A DNA stretch of 64,000 bases, taken from assembly GCA_963839285.1 (NCBI GenBank), contig CAWIUN010000031.1, positions 13,815 to 77,814 on the forward strand, in the 5' to 3' direction. Numbering within the stretch: the first letter of the stretch is position 1; each line of letters starts with the position of its first letter. Source of the DNA: DASSSQ01 sp963839285 (GTDB lineage: Bacteria; Actinomycetota; Thermoleophilia; Gaiellales; Gaiellaceae). The notes under the pieces are model-generated. The model searched no databases. It was not told where the DNA came from and was given only the letters and a program-made list of their open reading frames with translations. The position numbers were made by a program, and so were the translations under genes. Positions 18,367 through 28,007 of the stretch are shown piece after piece.

Positions 18367-19115
18367 GCGGTGGCCGGGGTCGCGGAGACGCGCTCCATCG
18401 CCGCCAGGATCTCGGCGGCGGAGCTCCTCGGCAGCTCCTCGACGATCAGGCCGTCGGCGAGGAAGAGGACGCGGTCGGCGATCGTCGCGGCGTGCGCGTC
18501 GTGGGTGACCATCACGGTCGTCTGACCGAGGTCGGCGGTCGCCGCGCGCAGCAGCTCGAGGATCTCGTGGCCGGTGTGGGAGTCGAGGTTGCCGGTCGGC
18601 TCGTCGGCGAAGATCACGGTCGGCTGCGAGACGAGCGAGCGCGCGATCGCGACCCGCTGCTGCTGGCCGCCGGAGAGCTCGGCGGGCCGGTGCCGGAGCC
18701 GGTCGGCGAGGCCGACCTTGCCGACGAGGTCGGCGAACCAGGCGTCGTCGACCTTCTCGCCGGCGACGGAGAGCGGCAGCTTCACGTTCTCCTCCGCGGT
18801 CAGCATCGGCAGCAGGTTGAAGAACTGGAAGACGAAGCCGATGTGGCGGCGCCGCAGCTTGGTCAGCTCGTTGTCGCCCATCGAGGTGATCTCCTCGCCG
18901 GCGATCGAGACGGTGCCCGCGGTCGGCTTGTCGAGCCCCGCCAGGATGTGCATCAGCGTCGACTTGCCCGAGCCGGACGGGCCCATGACGGCGGTCAGCT
19001 TGCCTGCGGCGATGTCGAGGTCGACGCCGCGGAGGGCGTCGACGGCGGCGTCGCCGCGGCCGTAGCGGCGGGCGATCCCGCGCGCGGAGACGATCGTTCC
19101 GTTGTGCTCTGTCAT
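18363..19115 (-). CDS. ABC transporter ATP-binding protein (MacB/LolD type)
   Basis: 250 residues. Walker A GPSGSGKSTLM follows the typical LTAVM strand, the Q-loop lies in GFVFQFFNLLPMLTAEENV (the LolD/MacB-type Q-loop), the signature is LSGGQQQRVAIARSLV, Walker B is VIFADEPTGNLDS, and the switch His is in VMVTHDAHAA. GNLDSHTG is characteristic of exporters paired with FtsX-type permeases. It is the first gene of a two-gene operon and overlaps the permease by the GTGA. An intrinsic hairpin from the upstream LLM gene lies 48 bases before its start. Confidence 0.93.
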   Translation of the reverse strand: MTEHNGTIVSARGIARRYGRGDAAVDALRGVDLDIAAGKLTAVMGPSGSGKSTLMHILAGLDKPTAGTVSIAGEEITSMGDNELTKLRRRHIGFVFQFFNLLPMLTAEENVKLPLSVAGEKVDDAWFADLVGKVGLADRLRHRPAELSGGQQQRVAIARSLVSQPTVIFADEPTGNLDSHTGHEILELLRAATADLGQTTVMVTHDAHAATIADRVLFLADGLIVEELPRSSAAEILAAMERVSATPATA

Positions 19116-19153
19116 GCGGCCAGGCTACCTCCGGGCGGTGGGGGTTCGGCAAT

Positions 19154-19192
19154 CGGGGGATCCCCCGGCGCTGCCCTGAGAAGGCGCCGGGG
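19154..19192 (-). terminator. hairpin downstream of the LLM oxidoreductase, with nested palindrome
   Basis: CCCCGGCGC at 19163-19171 and GCGCCGGGG at 19184-19192 form a perfect 9-base stem with a 12-base loop, 47 bases past the LLM stop on the minus strand. Overlapping its outer arm is a perfect 14-base palindrome, CGGGGGATCCCCCG, at 19154-19167. There is no U-run, as is common in very GC-rich genomes. I read it as a terminator; the two structures are mutually exclusive. Confidence 0.55.
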
Positions 19193-19238
19193 TGCTCGTC
19201 CCGGGTCGAGGGTACCCGCTGCCCGGTGCGGCCAGGGG

Positions 19239-20259
19239 TTACGGGGTGGTGACGCCGGAGAACTGCGGGATCACGTCGCTCCCGTAGGCCGTCGAGCGTC
19301 TCCTCCTGGCGGTGCGTCATCAGGTAGATGTTGAACTGGTCGACGCCGATCGACTCGAGCTGCCGCAGCTTGTCGGCGCACTGCTCCGCGGTGCCGATGA
19401 CGCTGAACCGCTGACAGATCTCGTCGCTCGCGAACTCGCCGTGGGCGGCGCCGACGCGCGAGTGGTCCTTGTAGTCGTAGAACTTGCGCTGCTTGACGTA
19501 GTCCGTCAGCTCGCTCGGGATCTCCGAGTCGAAGCCGTAGCGCTCGACCAGGTCCATGACGTGGTTCGAGACCATCGCCGGGAACCAGCGGGTCTGCTCG
19601 ATCCCCTCCTGGATGTCGTCGGAGACGTGGCTCGGCGCGCCGACGATGCACTGCAGCGCGTCCGGGTCGCGGCCCGCCTCCTCGGCGGCCTTGCGGGCGA
19701 CGGCCATGATCCACTCGATGATCACCGGGTCGGCCAGCTGCACGATGACGCCGTCGGAGACGCGGCCGGCGACGGCGAGCGCCTTCGGCCCGTAGCCGGC
19801 GAGGTACATCGGCAGGTCGGGCTTCCCCGCGGCCCACTCGAGCTGCAGCTCCTTCCCGTTCCACTCGACCTTCCGGCCGTTCATGAAGTCCTTGATCATC
19901 CGGCAGGCGGCCTCGTACTCGGCCATCTTGACCGGCTGCTGGCCGATCACCCGCCGCGCCGAGTCGCCGCGGCCGATGCCCATGACCATGCGGCCGCCGG
20001 AGATGTCGTGCAGCGTCGCGTAGAGCGCGGCCAGCACCGTCGGCTCGCGCGTGCCCGGGTTGGTGACGAAGTGGCCGAACTTCATCCGCTCGGTGCGCGC
20101 GACGCCGAGCGTGAGCAGCGGCGACGCCTCCTGCCAGAGCACCGGCGAGTCGTAGGTCCAGCCGTACTCGAAGCCCTGCTGCTCGGCGAGCTCGATCAGC
20201 TCGAGCCAGCGCGTGTAGGGCGGGTCGGGCAGGACGGTGACACCGAAGCTGATCGACAT
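19239..20259 (-). CDS. LLM-class (F420-type) flavin-dependent oxidoreductase (frameshift near end)
   Basis: About 339 residues. The luciferase-like barrel begins ISFGVTVLPDPPYTRWLELIELAEQQGFEYGWTYDSPVLW and includes GHFVTNPGTREPTVLAALYATL, VMGIGRGDSARRVIGQQP and YLAGYGPKALAVAGRVSDGVI, a set typical of the actinobacterial F420-dependent subgroup. CADKLRQLESIGVDQFNIYLMTHRQEETLD is the family end. One base removed near 19289 (GACGGCC to GACGCC) gives AYGSDVIPQFSGVTTP and TAA 19239-19241. Deazaflavin (F420) use is inferred from family likeness; the substrate is unknown. A GGAGG lies just before the ATG. Confidence 0.88.
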
Positions 20260-20287
20260 GGGACCTCCTGGTTCGCGAGCCTCGATC

Positions 20288-21448
20288 TTAAAGCCTGAGA
20301 CGCGGCGCTTCGACCCCGCGGATCGCGGCGTCGAGCAGCTCGACCGGGTGGACGGCCGGCAGCGGCGTCCCGTTCCGGCGCAGCGCGCCGCTCACCTGCA
20401 CGAGGCAGCCGGGGTTGGCGCTCGCGTAGACGTCCGGGGCGGTCGCGGCGACGAGCGCGGCCTTGCGGTCGCCGAGCGCGCGGGCGGCCTGCGGCTGGAC
20501 GAGGTTGTAGACGCCGGCGCTGCCGCAGCAGATCTCCTGCTCGGCGGGCTCGAGCAGCTCGAGCGCGGGGATCCGGCGCAGGAGCTCGCGGGGCTCCGAC
20601 TCGACGCGCTGGGCGTGGCGGAGATGGCAGGCATCCTGGAGGGCGACGCGGAGCGGCAGCGGCGCGAGCTGCGGCTCCCGGCCGGCGAGGAGCGCCTCGG
20701 AGACGTCGAGGACGGGGAGGTCGAGGCCGGCGTCCTTCAGGTGCGAGCCGCAGCCGGCCGCGTTCGTGACGATCACCTCGGCGCCCGCGGCCCGCATCGC
20801 CTCTGCGGTGCGGCGGGCGGCGTCGAGGCCGGCGCGGCGGCGGCCGGCGTGCAGGGCGAGCGCGCCGCAGCAGCCGTCGAAGGGGGCGACGACCTCGTAG
20901 CCGTGCGCGGCGAGGACGCGGGCGCTGGCGCGGTTGACCTCGCCGAAGAGGACGCTCTGCACGCAGCCGGTCAGGAGGCCGGCGCGGGCGACGCGCTCGC
21001 CGGCGGCCGGGGTCTCGCGCGGCGGCGCGACCGCCTCGCGCCAGGGCGGCGCCTGCTCGCGGAGGGCGCGGAAGGGCGCGAGGCGCGCGAACGGCAGCGT
21101 CGCCCGGAGGAGCCGCGGCCGCGGCAGGACGAGGAAGGCGAGCGCCCGCAACAGCCGCTCGGGGAGAGGCCGCGTCGTCTCCTGCTCGACGTGCTCCCGC
21201 GTCAGCTCGATCAGCCGGTCGTACCGCACCCCCGAGGGACAGGAGGTGACGCAGGCCATGCAGCCGAGGCAGCGGTCGAAGTGCCGCGTCACGGTCGCGT
21301 CCAGCTCGATCGTCCCGTCGAGCAGCCCCTGCATCAGGTGGATGCGCCCGCGCGGCGAGTCCATCTCCTCGCCCCAGAGCCGGTAGGTCGGGCAGGTCGG
21401 CAGGCAGAAGCCGCAGTGGACGCAGTCGCGGAGGAGCGTCGCGTCCAT
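20288..21448 (-). CDS. glcF: glycolate oxidase iron-sulfur subunit GlcF
   Basis: 387 codons. Two 4Fe-4S ferredoxin motifs stand near the N-terminus (DCVHCGFCLPTCPTY and CLGCMACVTSCPSG), followed by two cysteine-rich CCG domains (LLTGCVQSVLF ... FDGCCGALALHAG; QDACHLRHAQ ... EICCGSAGVYNL). This is the GlcF pattern that passes electrons from the flavin subunits to the quinone pool. Its ATG shares one base with the GlcE stop (TGATG), making it the third gene of glcDEF. The order D-E-F and the divergent malate synthase support a glycolate assimilation role. Confidence 0.93.
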   Translation of the reverse strand: MDATLLRDCVHCGFCLPTCPTYRLWGEEMDSPRGRIHLMQGLLDGTIELDATVTRHFDRCLGCMACVTSCPSGVRYDRLIELTREHVEQETTRPLPERLLRALAFLVLPRPRLLRATLPFARLAPFRALREQAPPWREAVAPPRETPAAGERVARAGLLTGCVQSVLFGEVNRASARVLAAHGYEVVAPFDGCCGALALHAGRRRAGLDAARRTAEAMRAAGAEVIVTNAAGCGSHLKDAGLDLPVLDVSEALLAGREPQLAPLPLRVALQDACHLRHAQRVESEPRELLRRIPALELLEPAEQEICCGSAGVYNLVQPQAARALGDRKAALVAATAPDVYASANPGCLVQVSGALRRNGTPLPAVHPVELLDAAIRGVEAPRLRL

Positions 21449-22306
21449 CAGACGAGCCTGCCCTCGGGGTCGAAGGCCTCGCGGACGCGCTCGGCGAGCG
21501 GCGACCAGGCGCGGTCGACCGCGCCGGCGACGAAGCAGATCCCCGGCCCGGGCCGCGCGAGCAGGCAGTCCTGCCAGTCGAACCGCGTCTTGGCGCCACG
21601 GGACTGCGTCTCCGCGATCTCGTCCCAGATGGACATGTCCGGAGGACTGTCCCCGGGACAGGTCTCGAGCTGATGGGCCACGGCGGCCTCGCCGCCCTCG
21701 AAGAGGAGCGCGAACCGCCCCGGCGGCAGGAAGTCGACCGCGCTCGGGACGAGCGGGGAGCGGTGCAGCGCGCTCCAGGTCGCACGCGGGTCGTCGGTCT
21801 CGACGACCGCGGTCGCCGTCGCGGCCGGCCGCGGATGGAGCCGCAGCGCGACCCGCGCGACGAGGCCGAGCCGGCCGCGCGAGCCGGCGAAGAGCTTGGC
21901 GAGGTCGTAGCCGGCGACGTTCTTGACGACCTTGCCGCCGGCGCTCGCGACCGTCCCGTCGGCGAGCACGACGGTGACGCCGAGGACGAGGTCGCGCATC
22001 GCGCCGTAGCGGTGCCGCCTCGGCCCGGAGAGGTCGCCGGCGAGGCAGGCGCCGACCGTCGGGTCGCCCGGCGGGTCGAGCGCGAGGAACTGCCCGTGCG
22101 GCGCGAGCGCGGCCTGCAGCTCCGAGAGCCGGATCCCCGCCTCGACGACGCAGGTGAGGTCGCCGGGCTCGTGCTCGAGCACGCGCGCGAGGCCGCGCGG
22201 TCGAGAGCCGCGTCTCGCCGCCGTCCCGCTCGATCGAGACGCTGCCGCCGGCGCGGATCGCCTCGGCGGCCTCGGCGAGGCTGGAGGGCTCAGAGACGCT
22301 CGGCAA
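21448..22306 (-). CDS. glcE: glycolate oxidase FAD-binding subunit GlcE (one frameshift)
   Basis: About 285 residues from a TTG at 22306 that overlaps the GlcD end; the reading begins LPSVSEPSSLAEAAEAIRAGGSVSIERDGGETRL. One base removed near 22199 joins this to VLEHEPGDLTCVVEAGIRLSELQAAL. The PCMH-type FAD domain continues with FLALDPPGDPTVGACLAG, GPRRHRYGAMRDLVLGVTVVLADG and KNVAGYDLAKLFAGSRGRLGLVARV, all family hallmarks. GlcE is the second FAD subunit of glycolate oxidase. Without the corrections GlcD and GlcE would read as one fused 763-residue protein, which I consider artificial. Confidence 0.85.
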
Positions 22307-23739
22307 GGCCCAGCCCGCTCCAGTGGATGCTGCCGGTAGGGCCCCGGAACCTCGCCGCAGAGCCGCGGGGTCGGGAAGATCTTGCCCGGGTTCGCGAGCC
22401 CGGCGGGGTCGAACGCGGTCCGCAGCCGCAGCATCGTCTCGAGGTCGCGCTCCCCGAAGAGGCTCGGCATCGCGCAGGCCTTGTCGACGCCGACGCCGTG
22501 CTCGCCGGTCAGCGAGCCGCCCGCCTCGACGCAGAGCGCCAGGATCTCCTCGGCGAGCCGCTGCGCGAGGGCGGCCTGCCCCTCGACCCGGTCGTCGTAG
22601 AGGACGAGCGGGTGCAGGTTGCCGTCGCCCGCGTGGAAGACGTTGCCGACGCGCAGCCCGTAGCCGCGCTCGAGCTCGGCGATCCGCCGCAGCACCTCCG
22701 GCAGCTTCGTCCGCGGCACGACCCCGTCCTGGACGTAGTAGCTCGGCGAGAGCCGCCCCATCGCCGCGAACGCGGCCTTGCGGCCGACCCAGAGCCGGCG
22801 CCGGTCCTCGGCGTCCGCCGCGACGCGCAGCTCGAAGGCGCCGCAGTCGCGGCAGATCCGCTCGACGGCGGCCGCGTCCGCCTCGACCTGCGCCGCCGGG
22901 CCGTCGACCTCGACGAGCAGGACGGCGCCGGCGCCCGCCGGGTAGCCCGGCTGCACCGCCGCCTCGGCCGCCTCGATCGTCAGCGCGTCCATCAGCTCGA
23001 TCGCGGCGGGCAGGATGCCGCTGCCGATCACCGCCGAGACCGCGTCGCCGGCCGCGTCGGTCGAGGGGAAGCCGGCGAGCAGCGTGCGCACGACCTCGGG
23101 CGCCCGCAGCACGCGCACGGTGATCCGGACGGCGATCCCGAGCGTGCCCTCGGAGCCGACGAAGGCGCCGAGCAGGTCGGGCCCCTCGTCGTCGCGGGCG
23201 AGCGTGACGAGCTCGCCGTCGGGGAGGACGACGTCGGCGGCGAGCACGTGGTTGACCGTGAAGCCGTACTTGAGGCAGTGCGCGCCGCCCGAGTTCTCGG
23301 CGACGTTGCCGCCGATCGTGCAGACCTGCTGGCTGGACGGGTCGGGCGCGTAGTAGAAGCCCTCTCCCGCGACCGCGCGCGTCACCTCGAGGTTCGTCAC
23401 CCCCGGCTCGACGACCACGAGCCCCCGCTCGGTGTCGACCTCGAGCACGCGGTTCAGCCGCTGCAGCGCGATCACGACCCCGTCCGCGACCGGCAGGGCG
23501 CCGCCCGAGAGCCCGGTGCCGGCCCCGCGGGCGACGAACGGCACGCCGTGCTCGTGACACTTCGTCACGAGCGCCTGCACCTCCGCGGCGCTGGCCGGCA
23601 GCAGCACGAGCTCCGGCACGGCCCGGTGCCCGGTCAGCGCGTCGCACTCGTAGGTCCGCAGCTGCGCCGGCTCTGCGATGATCGCCTCCTGCGGGACGAT
23701 CCCGGCCACGGCGTCCCGGAACCTGCTGTCGAGGGGCAC
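22290..23739 (-). CDS. glcD: glycolate oxidase FAD-linked subunit GlcD
   Basis: About 483 residues. The FAD-binding half has FVARGAGTGLSGGALPVADGVV, VEPGVTNLEVTRAVAGEGFYYAPDPSS, TIGGNVAENSGGAHCLKYG and FVGSEGTLGIAVRI; the C-terminal cap has GNVFHAGDGNLHPL with metal/flavin-site histidines, GSLTGEHGVGVDKA and FDPAGLANPGKIFP. It oxidises glycolate (or D-lactate) to glyoxylate (or pyruvate). One base removed near 22310 gives the natural end ...AGLAERL and TGA 22290-22292. The ATG is 17 bases from the divergent malate synthase start, so promoters must lie inside both genes or be very compact. Confidence 0.92.
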
Positions 23740-23756
23740 GGGAGGACGATAGCCGC

Positions 23757-25304
23757 ATGGGTGACGGAATCGAGCTGCGCGGGACGAGGGACGGCCGCAA
23801 GGCCGAGGTGCTGACCGACGAGGCGCTCGGCTTCGTCGCCGGGCTCGAGCGCGCGTTCGGCGCCCGCCGGCGCGAGCTGCTCGAGGCGCGCGTCGAGCGG
23901 CAGGCGCGGCTCGACGCGGGCGAGCTCCCGGACTTCCTCGCCGGGACGCGCGCCGTGCGCGAGGACGGCTCCTGGCGCGTGCCGCCGCCCGCGCCCGGGC
24001 TCGAGGACCGGCGCGTCGAGATCACCGGCCCCGTCGACCGGAAGATGATGATCAACGCCCTCAACTCCGGCGCGCGCGTCTTCATGGCCGACTTCGAGGA
24101 CGCGAACTCGCCGACCTGGGAGAACTGCGCCGGGGGCCAGGCGAACGTCCGCGACGCCGTCCGCCGCGAGCTCGCGCTCGACCAGGACGACGGCAAGCGC
24201 TACCGCCTGGACGACGAGATCGCGACGCTCGTGATCCGCCCGCGCGGCTGGCACCTGCCCGAGAAGCACCTCGAGGTCGACGGCGAGCCGGTCTCGGCCT
24301 CGCTCTTCGACTTCGGGCTCTGCGTCTTCCACAACGCCCGCGAGCAGCTCGAGCGCGGCCTCGGCCCCTACTTCTACCTCCCGAAGCTCGAGAGCCACCT
24401 CGAGGCACGGCTCTGGAACGACGTCTTCTGCCACGCCCAGGACGCGCTCGGGATCCCGCGCGGCTCGATCCGGGCGACGGTGCTGATCGAGAACGTGCTC
24501 GCCGCCTTCGAGATGGAGGAGATCCTCTACGAGCTGCGCGAGCACTCGGCCGGCCTGAACGCGGGCCGCTGGGACTACATCTTCAGCGCGATCAAGAAGT
24601 TCCGGAACCGGCCGGAGTTCGTGCTGCCCGACCGCGCCGACGTGACGATGACGGTCCCGTTCATGCGCGCCTACACCGAGCTGCTCGTGACGCTTTGTCA
24701 CAAGCGGGGCGCTCACGCGATGGGCGGCATGGCGGCGTTCATCCCGAACCGGCGCGACCCCGAGGTGACCGAGACCGCGCTGGCGAAGGTGCGGGACGAC
24801 AAGGAGCGCGAGTCGCGGGACGGCTTCGACGGCACCTGGGTCGCGCATCCCGACCTCGTGCCGACGGCGACCGCGGCGTTCGACGCCGTCCTCGGCGAGC
24901 GGCCGAACCAGCTCGACCGCCGGCGCGACGACGTCGAGGTCTCGGCGGCGCAGCTGCTCGCCTTCGCGGAGACGCCCGGCGAGGTGACCGAGGCGGGCGT
25001 CCGCACGAACGTCTCGGTCGGGATCCGCTACCTCGCCTCCTGGCTGAACGGCAACGGCGCGGCCGCGATCGACAACCTGATGGAGGACGCGGCGACCGCC
25101 GAGATCTCGCGCTCGCAGCTCTGGCAGTGGGTGCGGCACGGGCGCGTCGAGGCCGCCGAGGTGCGCCGGATCGAGGCCGAGGAGCTCGCCGCGCTCGGCG
25201 ACGGGCCCGGCGTCGAGCAGGCCGCGCGGCTCTTCGAGCAGGTCTCGCTCGCCGACGAGTTCGTCGATTTCCTGACGCTCCCGGCCTACGCGTTGCTGCC
25301 GTGA
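23757..25304 (+). CDS. aceB: malate synthase A
   Basis: 515 residues, the length of malate synthase A, not of the 720-residue G form. Signature regions: ITGPVDRKMMINALNSGA, VFMADFEDANSPTWEN (catalytic region for acetyl-CoA enolisation), LVIRPRGWHLPEKH, FYLPKLESHLEARLWN, ATVLIENVLAAFEMEEILYELR, GRWDYIFSAIKKFR, GMAAFIPNRRD, and near the end YLASWLNGNGAAAIDNLMEDAATAEISRSQLWQW with the catalytic Asp. It condenses glyoxylate with acetyl-CoA. Divergent from glcDEF, so glyoxylate from glycolate is the likely substrate source; no isocitrate lyase is in the window. Confidence 0.95.
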   Translation: MGDGIELRGTRDGRKAEVLTDEALGFVAGLERAFGARRRELLEARVERQARLDAGELPDFLAGTRAVREDGSWRVPPPAPGLEDRRVEITGPVDRKMMINALNSGARVFMADFEDANSPTWENCAGGQANVRDAVRRELALDQDDGKRYRLDDEIATLVIRPRGWHLPEKHLEVDGEPVSASLFDFGLCVFHNAREQLERGLGPYFYLPKLESHLEARLWNDVFCHAQDALGIPRGSIRATVLIENVLAAFEMEEILYELREHSAGLNAGRWDYIFSAIKKFRNRPEFVLPDRADVTMTVPFMRAYTELLVTLCHKRGAHAMGGMAAFIPNRRDPEVTETALAKVRDDKERESRDGFDGTWVAHPDLVPTATAAFDAVLGERPNQLDRRRDDVEVSAAQLLAFAETPGEVTEAGVRTNVSVGIRYLASWLNGNGAAAIDNLMEDAATAEISRSQLWQWVRHGRVEAAEVRRIEAEELAALGDGPGVEQAARLFEQVSLADEFVDFLTLPAYALLP

Positions 25305-25412
25305 GCGGGTTTTGTATGGAATGCGCACACGAAGGTGTCCAGAACCTGTTCGCCGCGCTACATTCCCTGACCTGCGGTCGAGCCGCCAACCGCACGAGAC
25401 AGGGGGTCCGAC

Positions 25413-25721
25413 ATGGAGAGCAGCACCACCGACGCGTTCCGCGCCGTCAACGAGCGCATTCGCGAGCTCGATCTCGAGCGCGACGACGACGTCGCCTTCT
25501 TCCTCTGCGAGTGCAGCGACCCGGCCTGCTTCCGCACGGTGCCGCTCGGGATCGCCGACTACGACGGACTCCGCGCCGTGCGCGGGTCGATCCACGCCGA
25601 CGACTGCCCGAACCGGCCGCGGGACGAGGACGCGCCGACGCTCGTCGAGGCGCTGACCCAGCGCGTCGCCGCGCCCGTCCGCGACCGGGCCCTGCCGGTC
25701 GAGGGCGCGCCCGCAGGCTAG
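25413..25721 (+). CDS. small Cys-motif protein of unknown function
   Basis: 102 residues from ATG 25413, 108 bases after malate synthase. The centre reads DDVAFFLCECSDPACFRTVPLGIADYDGLRAVRG, a C-x-C-x4-C cluster with a further Cys in HADDCPNRP, which suggests a small metal-binding or structural site. Similar short 'FLCECsd..C' proteins occur unannotated in many actinobacteria, as I recall. The N-terminus is an acidic helix (FRAVNERIRELDLERD). GACAGGGGG upstream may be its ribosome site. The stop overlaps the convergent MFS gene by a few bases. Confidence 0.65.
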   Translation: MESSTTDAFRAVNERIRELDLERDDDVAFFLCECSDPACFRTVPLGIADYDGLRAVRGSIHADDCPNRPRDEDAPTLVEALTQRVAAPVRDRALPVEGAPAG

Positions 25722-26952
25722 AGGCCTAGCGTCTCCACGGCGGCGGCCGCGATCCGCTCCCGCGAGAACAGCCGGCAGACGGCGAGCAGCGCGCCCGAGA
25801 GCGCGACGAGCAGCCAGAGCGACGCCGCGAAGCTGCCGGTCGCGTCGCGGACGGCGCCGAGCGCGAGCGGCGCGACCGCCGCGAGCGTGTAGCCGCCCGC
25901 GAGCATCAGCGCCGCGACCGCGCCGACGTCGCCCGGCCGGTGGGCGAGGTCGAGCGGCAGCGTCAGGATGATCGGGAACATCGCGCCGACGGCGGCACCG
26001 GTGCAGACCGCCCAGGCCCAGGCGCCGCCGGGCAAGAGCACGAAGCCGAGCGTCCCGGCGCCGAAGGCGAGCGCCGAGGCGCTCAGGTAGCTGCGGCGGC
26101 TCCCGCGCCGGTCGGCGAGCCAGGGAACCGCGAACGAGAACGGGATCGCGGTCAGGTGGACGACGGCGAGCAGGGTGCCGGCGCGCGCCTCGCTCCACCC
26201 GTGCTCGACGTAGGCGTCGGGGAGCCACGAGTTGACGCCGTAGAAGATCATCGAGTCGAGCCCGAAGAGCACCACGAGCAGCCAGCCCATGCCGCTCCGC
26301 CACGGCACGCGCGGCGGGCGGCGGAAGGGGACGCGGGCGGCCGCGCGGGGAGTCAGGCCGAGCCAGGCGGCGACGAGCACGGCCGCGAGCGCCGAGAAGA
26401 CCGCGAGCGAGGCGCGCCAGCCGCCGGCCGCGTCCGCGACCGGGACGGCGATCGCGGCCGAGAGCGCGGAGCCGACGTTGATGCCGGTGGCGTAGACCCC
26501 GGTCGCGAAGGCGGGGCGGTCCGCGAAGCGCTCCTTGACCGCGACCGGGAGCAGGGCGCCGGCGAGGCCCATGCCGATCCCGATCGGGACGGTCAGCGCG
26601 ACGACGGCCGCGGCACCGGGCGAGAAGGCGCGGGCGAAGCCGGCCAGGGCGATCAGGGCCAGGCAGGCGGCGACCGCGCGGCGCGCGCCGAGCAGGCCCG
26701 AGACGTAGGCGGCGGGCGGGGCGAAGAGCCCCATGCAGACGATCGGGATCGCGGGCAGCAGGCCGGCGACGACGTGCGAGACGCCGAGGTCGGCCTGGAT
26801 CTCCGGCAGCAGCGGGCCGACCCCGGTCAGCTGCGGCCGCAGGGCGAGCGCGGCGAGCCCGAGCGCGAGCAGCGCCGCGCGCCGGCGGCCGCGAGGCCCG
26901 GCCCCGCGCGCGTCCTCGCCCCGCCGCCCGAGGTGTCCGGCTCCTTCCGCAC
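25718..26952 (-). CDS. MFS transporter, CynX/NimT-like
   Basis: About 410 residues with 12 helices. It shows the cyanate/nitroimidazole-type MFS start (ALRPQLTGVGPLLPEIQADLGVSHVVAGLLPAIPIVCMGLFAPPAA), GLLGARRAVAACLALIALAGFARAFS, and GIGMGLAGALLPVAVKERFADRPAFATGVYATGINVGSALSAAIAVPV, a strong CynX-like block; the second half has MIFYGVNSWLPDAY. The best start is a GTG at 26952 (VRKEPDTSGG), which needs a one-base correction near 26890 to join the first helix. Substrate unknown. The upstream glycerate kinase is divergent, with 65 bases between. Confidence 0.8.
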
Positions 26953-27017
26953 CGGGATATCCTGCCGCTCGTGACCGGGCAGGAGCCGCGCGAGACGTGC
27001 GGGCGGCGCGCGAGCCG

Positions 27018-27953
27018 GTGAGGCTCGTCGCGGCGCCCGCCGGCCTCAAGGGCGTGCTCGGGGCGGTCGAGGCCGCGGCGGCGCTCGTCGAGGGGGCGGG
27101 AGGCGAGGCGCTCGCGCTGCCGGTCGCCGACGGCGGCGAGGGCACCGCGGAGGTGCTGCACGCGGCGCTCGGCGGCGAGTGGCGCGAGGCGGACGCGGAG
27201 GACCCGCTCGGACGCCCGCTGCGGGCCCGCTGGCTGCTCCTTCCCGACGGCACGGCCGTCGTCGACTCCGCGGCGGCCGCCGGCCTGCTGCTGCTCGCGC
27301 CCGACGAGCTCGACCCGCTCCGCGCCTCGACCCGCGGGCTCGGGCTGCTCCTGCGGGCCGTGCTCGGCGAGCGGCCGCGCGAGCTGCTCGTCGGCCTCGG
27401 CGGCAGCGCGACCGTCGACGGCGGCGCCGGCCTGCGCGAGGTGCTGCGAGAGCTGCCGGTGCGGACGCGCGTCGCCTGCGACGTCCGGACGAGGCTCGAC
27501 GACGCGCCGCGCCTCTTCGGCCCGCAGAAGGGCGCCTCGCCGGAGGCGGTCGCCGAGCTCGAGCGCCGGCTCGCGGCGGATCCCGAGCTGCGGCCGTTCG
27601 CGGAGCTGCCCGGCTCGGGCGCCGCCGGCGGCCTCGGCGCCGCCTTCGCCGCGCTCGGCGCCGAGCTGCGCCCGGGCGCGAGGCTCGTGCTCGAGCGGAT
27701 CCGCTTCGCGGAGCGCAGCCGCGGCGCCGACGTCGTCGTCACCGGCGAGGGCAGCGTCGACGCCACGACCGCCGAGGGCAAGGCGCCCGCGGAGGTCGCC
27801 CGCGCCGCCGCCGAGGCCGGCGTCCGCTGCGTCTGCTTCGGCGGCCGCGTCGAGCAGCCCCTGCCCGGCGTCGAGACGGTCGCCCTCAGCGGCGACCCGG
27901 ACCGGGCCCGCGAGGACCTCGTCCTGCTCGGACGACGGCTCCGCGGGACCTGA
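27018..27953 (+). CDS. glycerate kinase
   Basis: 311 residues from GTG 27018, somewhat shorter than the usual 370-380. Family motifs: AAPAGLKGVLGAVEAAAAL (the 'D-S-F-K-G' region is replaced by A-G-L-K-G), LPVADGGEGTAEVL, GLGGSATVDGGAGL, VACDVRTRLDDAPRLFGPQKGASPEAV, and VVTGEGSVDATTAEGKAPAEVARAA with FGGRV. It phosphorylates glycerate to 2-phosphoglycerate. Its presence 2 kb from malate synthase and glcDEF suits a glycolate/glyoxylate/glycerate branch, though tartronate semialdehyde enzymes are not here. Confidence 0.88.
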   Translation: MRLVAAPAGLKGVLGAVEAAAALVEGAGGEALALPVADGGEGTAEVLHAALGGEWREADAEDPLGRPLRARWLLLPDGTAVVDSAAAAGLLLLAPDELDPLRASTRGLGLLLRAVLGERPRELLVGLGGSATVDGGAGLREVLRELPVRTRVACDVRTRLDDAPRLFGPQKGASPEAVAELERRLAADPELRPFAELPGSGAAGGLGAAFAALGAELRPGARLVLERIRFAERSRGADVVVTGEGSVDATTAEGKAPAEVARAAAEAGVRCVCFGGRVEQPLPGVETVALSGDPDRAREDLVLLGRRLRGT

Positions 27954-28007
27954 CCGACGCCCGCGTACCGAGGCCTGTCGCGGGACCGCGACGGCTAGAG
28001 TCGCGGC

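Noticed and set aside
21448..23739. GlcD-GlcE fusion protein of 763 residues
   Set aside because: The junction region is nonsense in that frame, while single-base corrections restore a natural GlcD end and GlcE start; I treat it as two genes.
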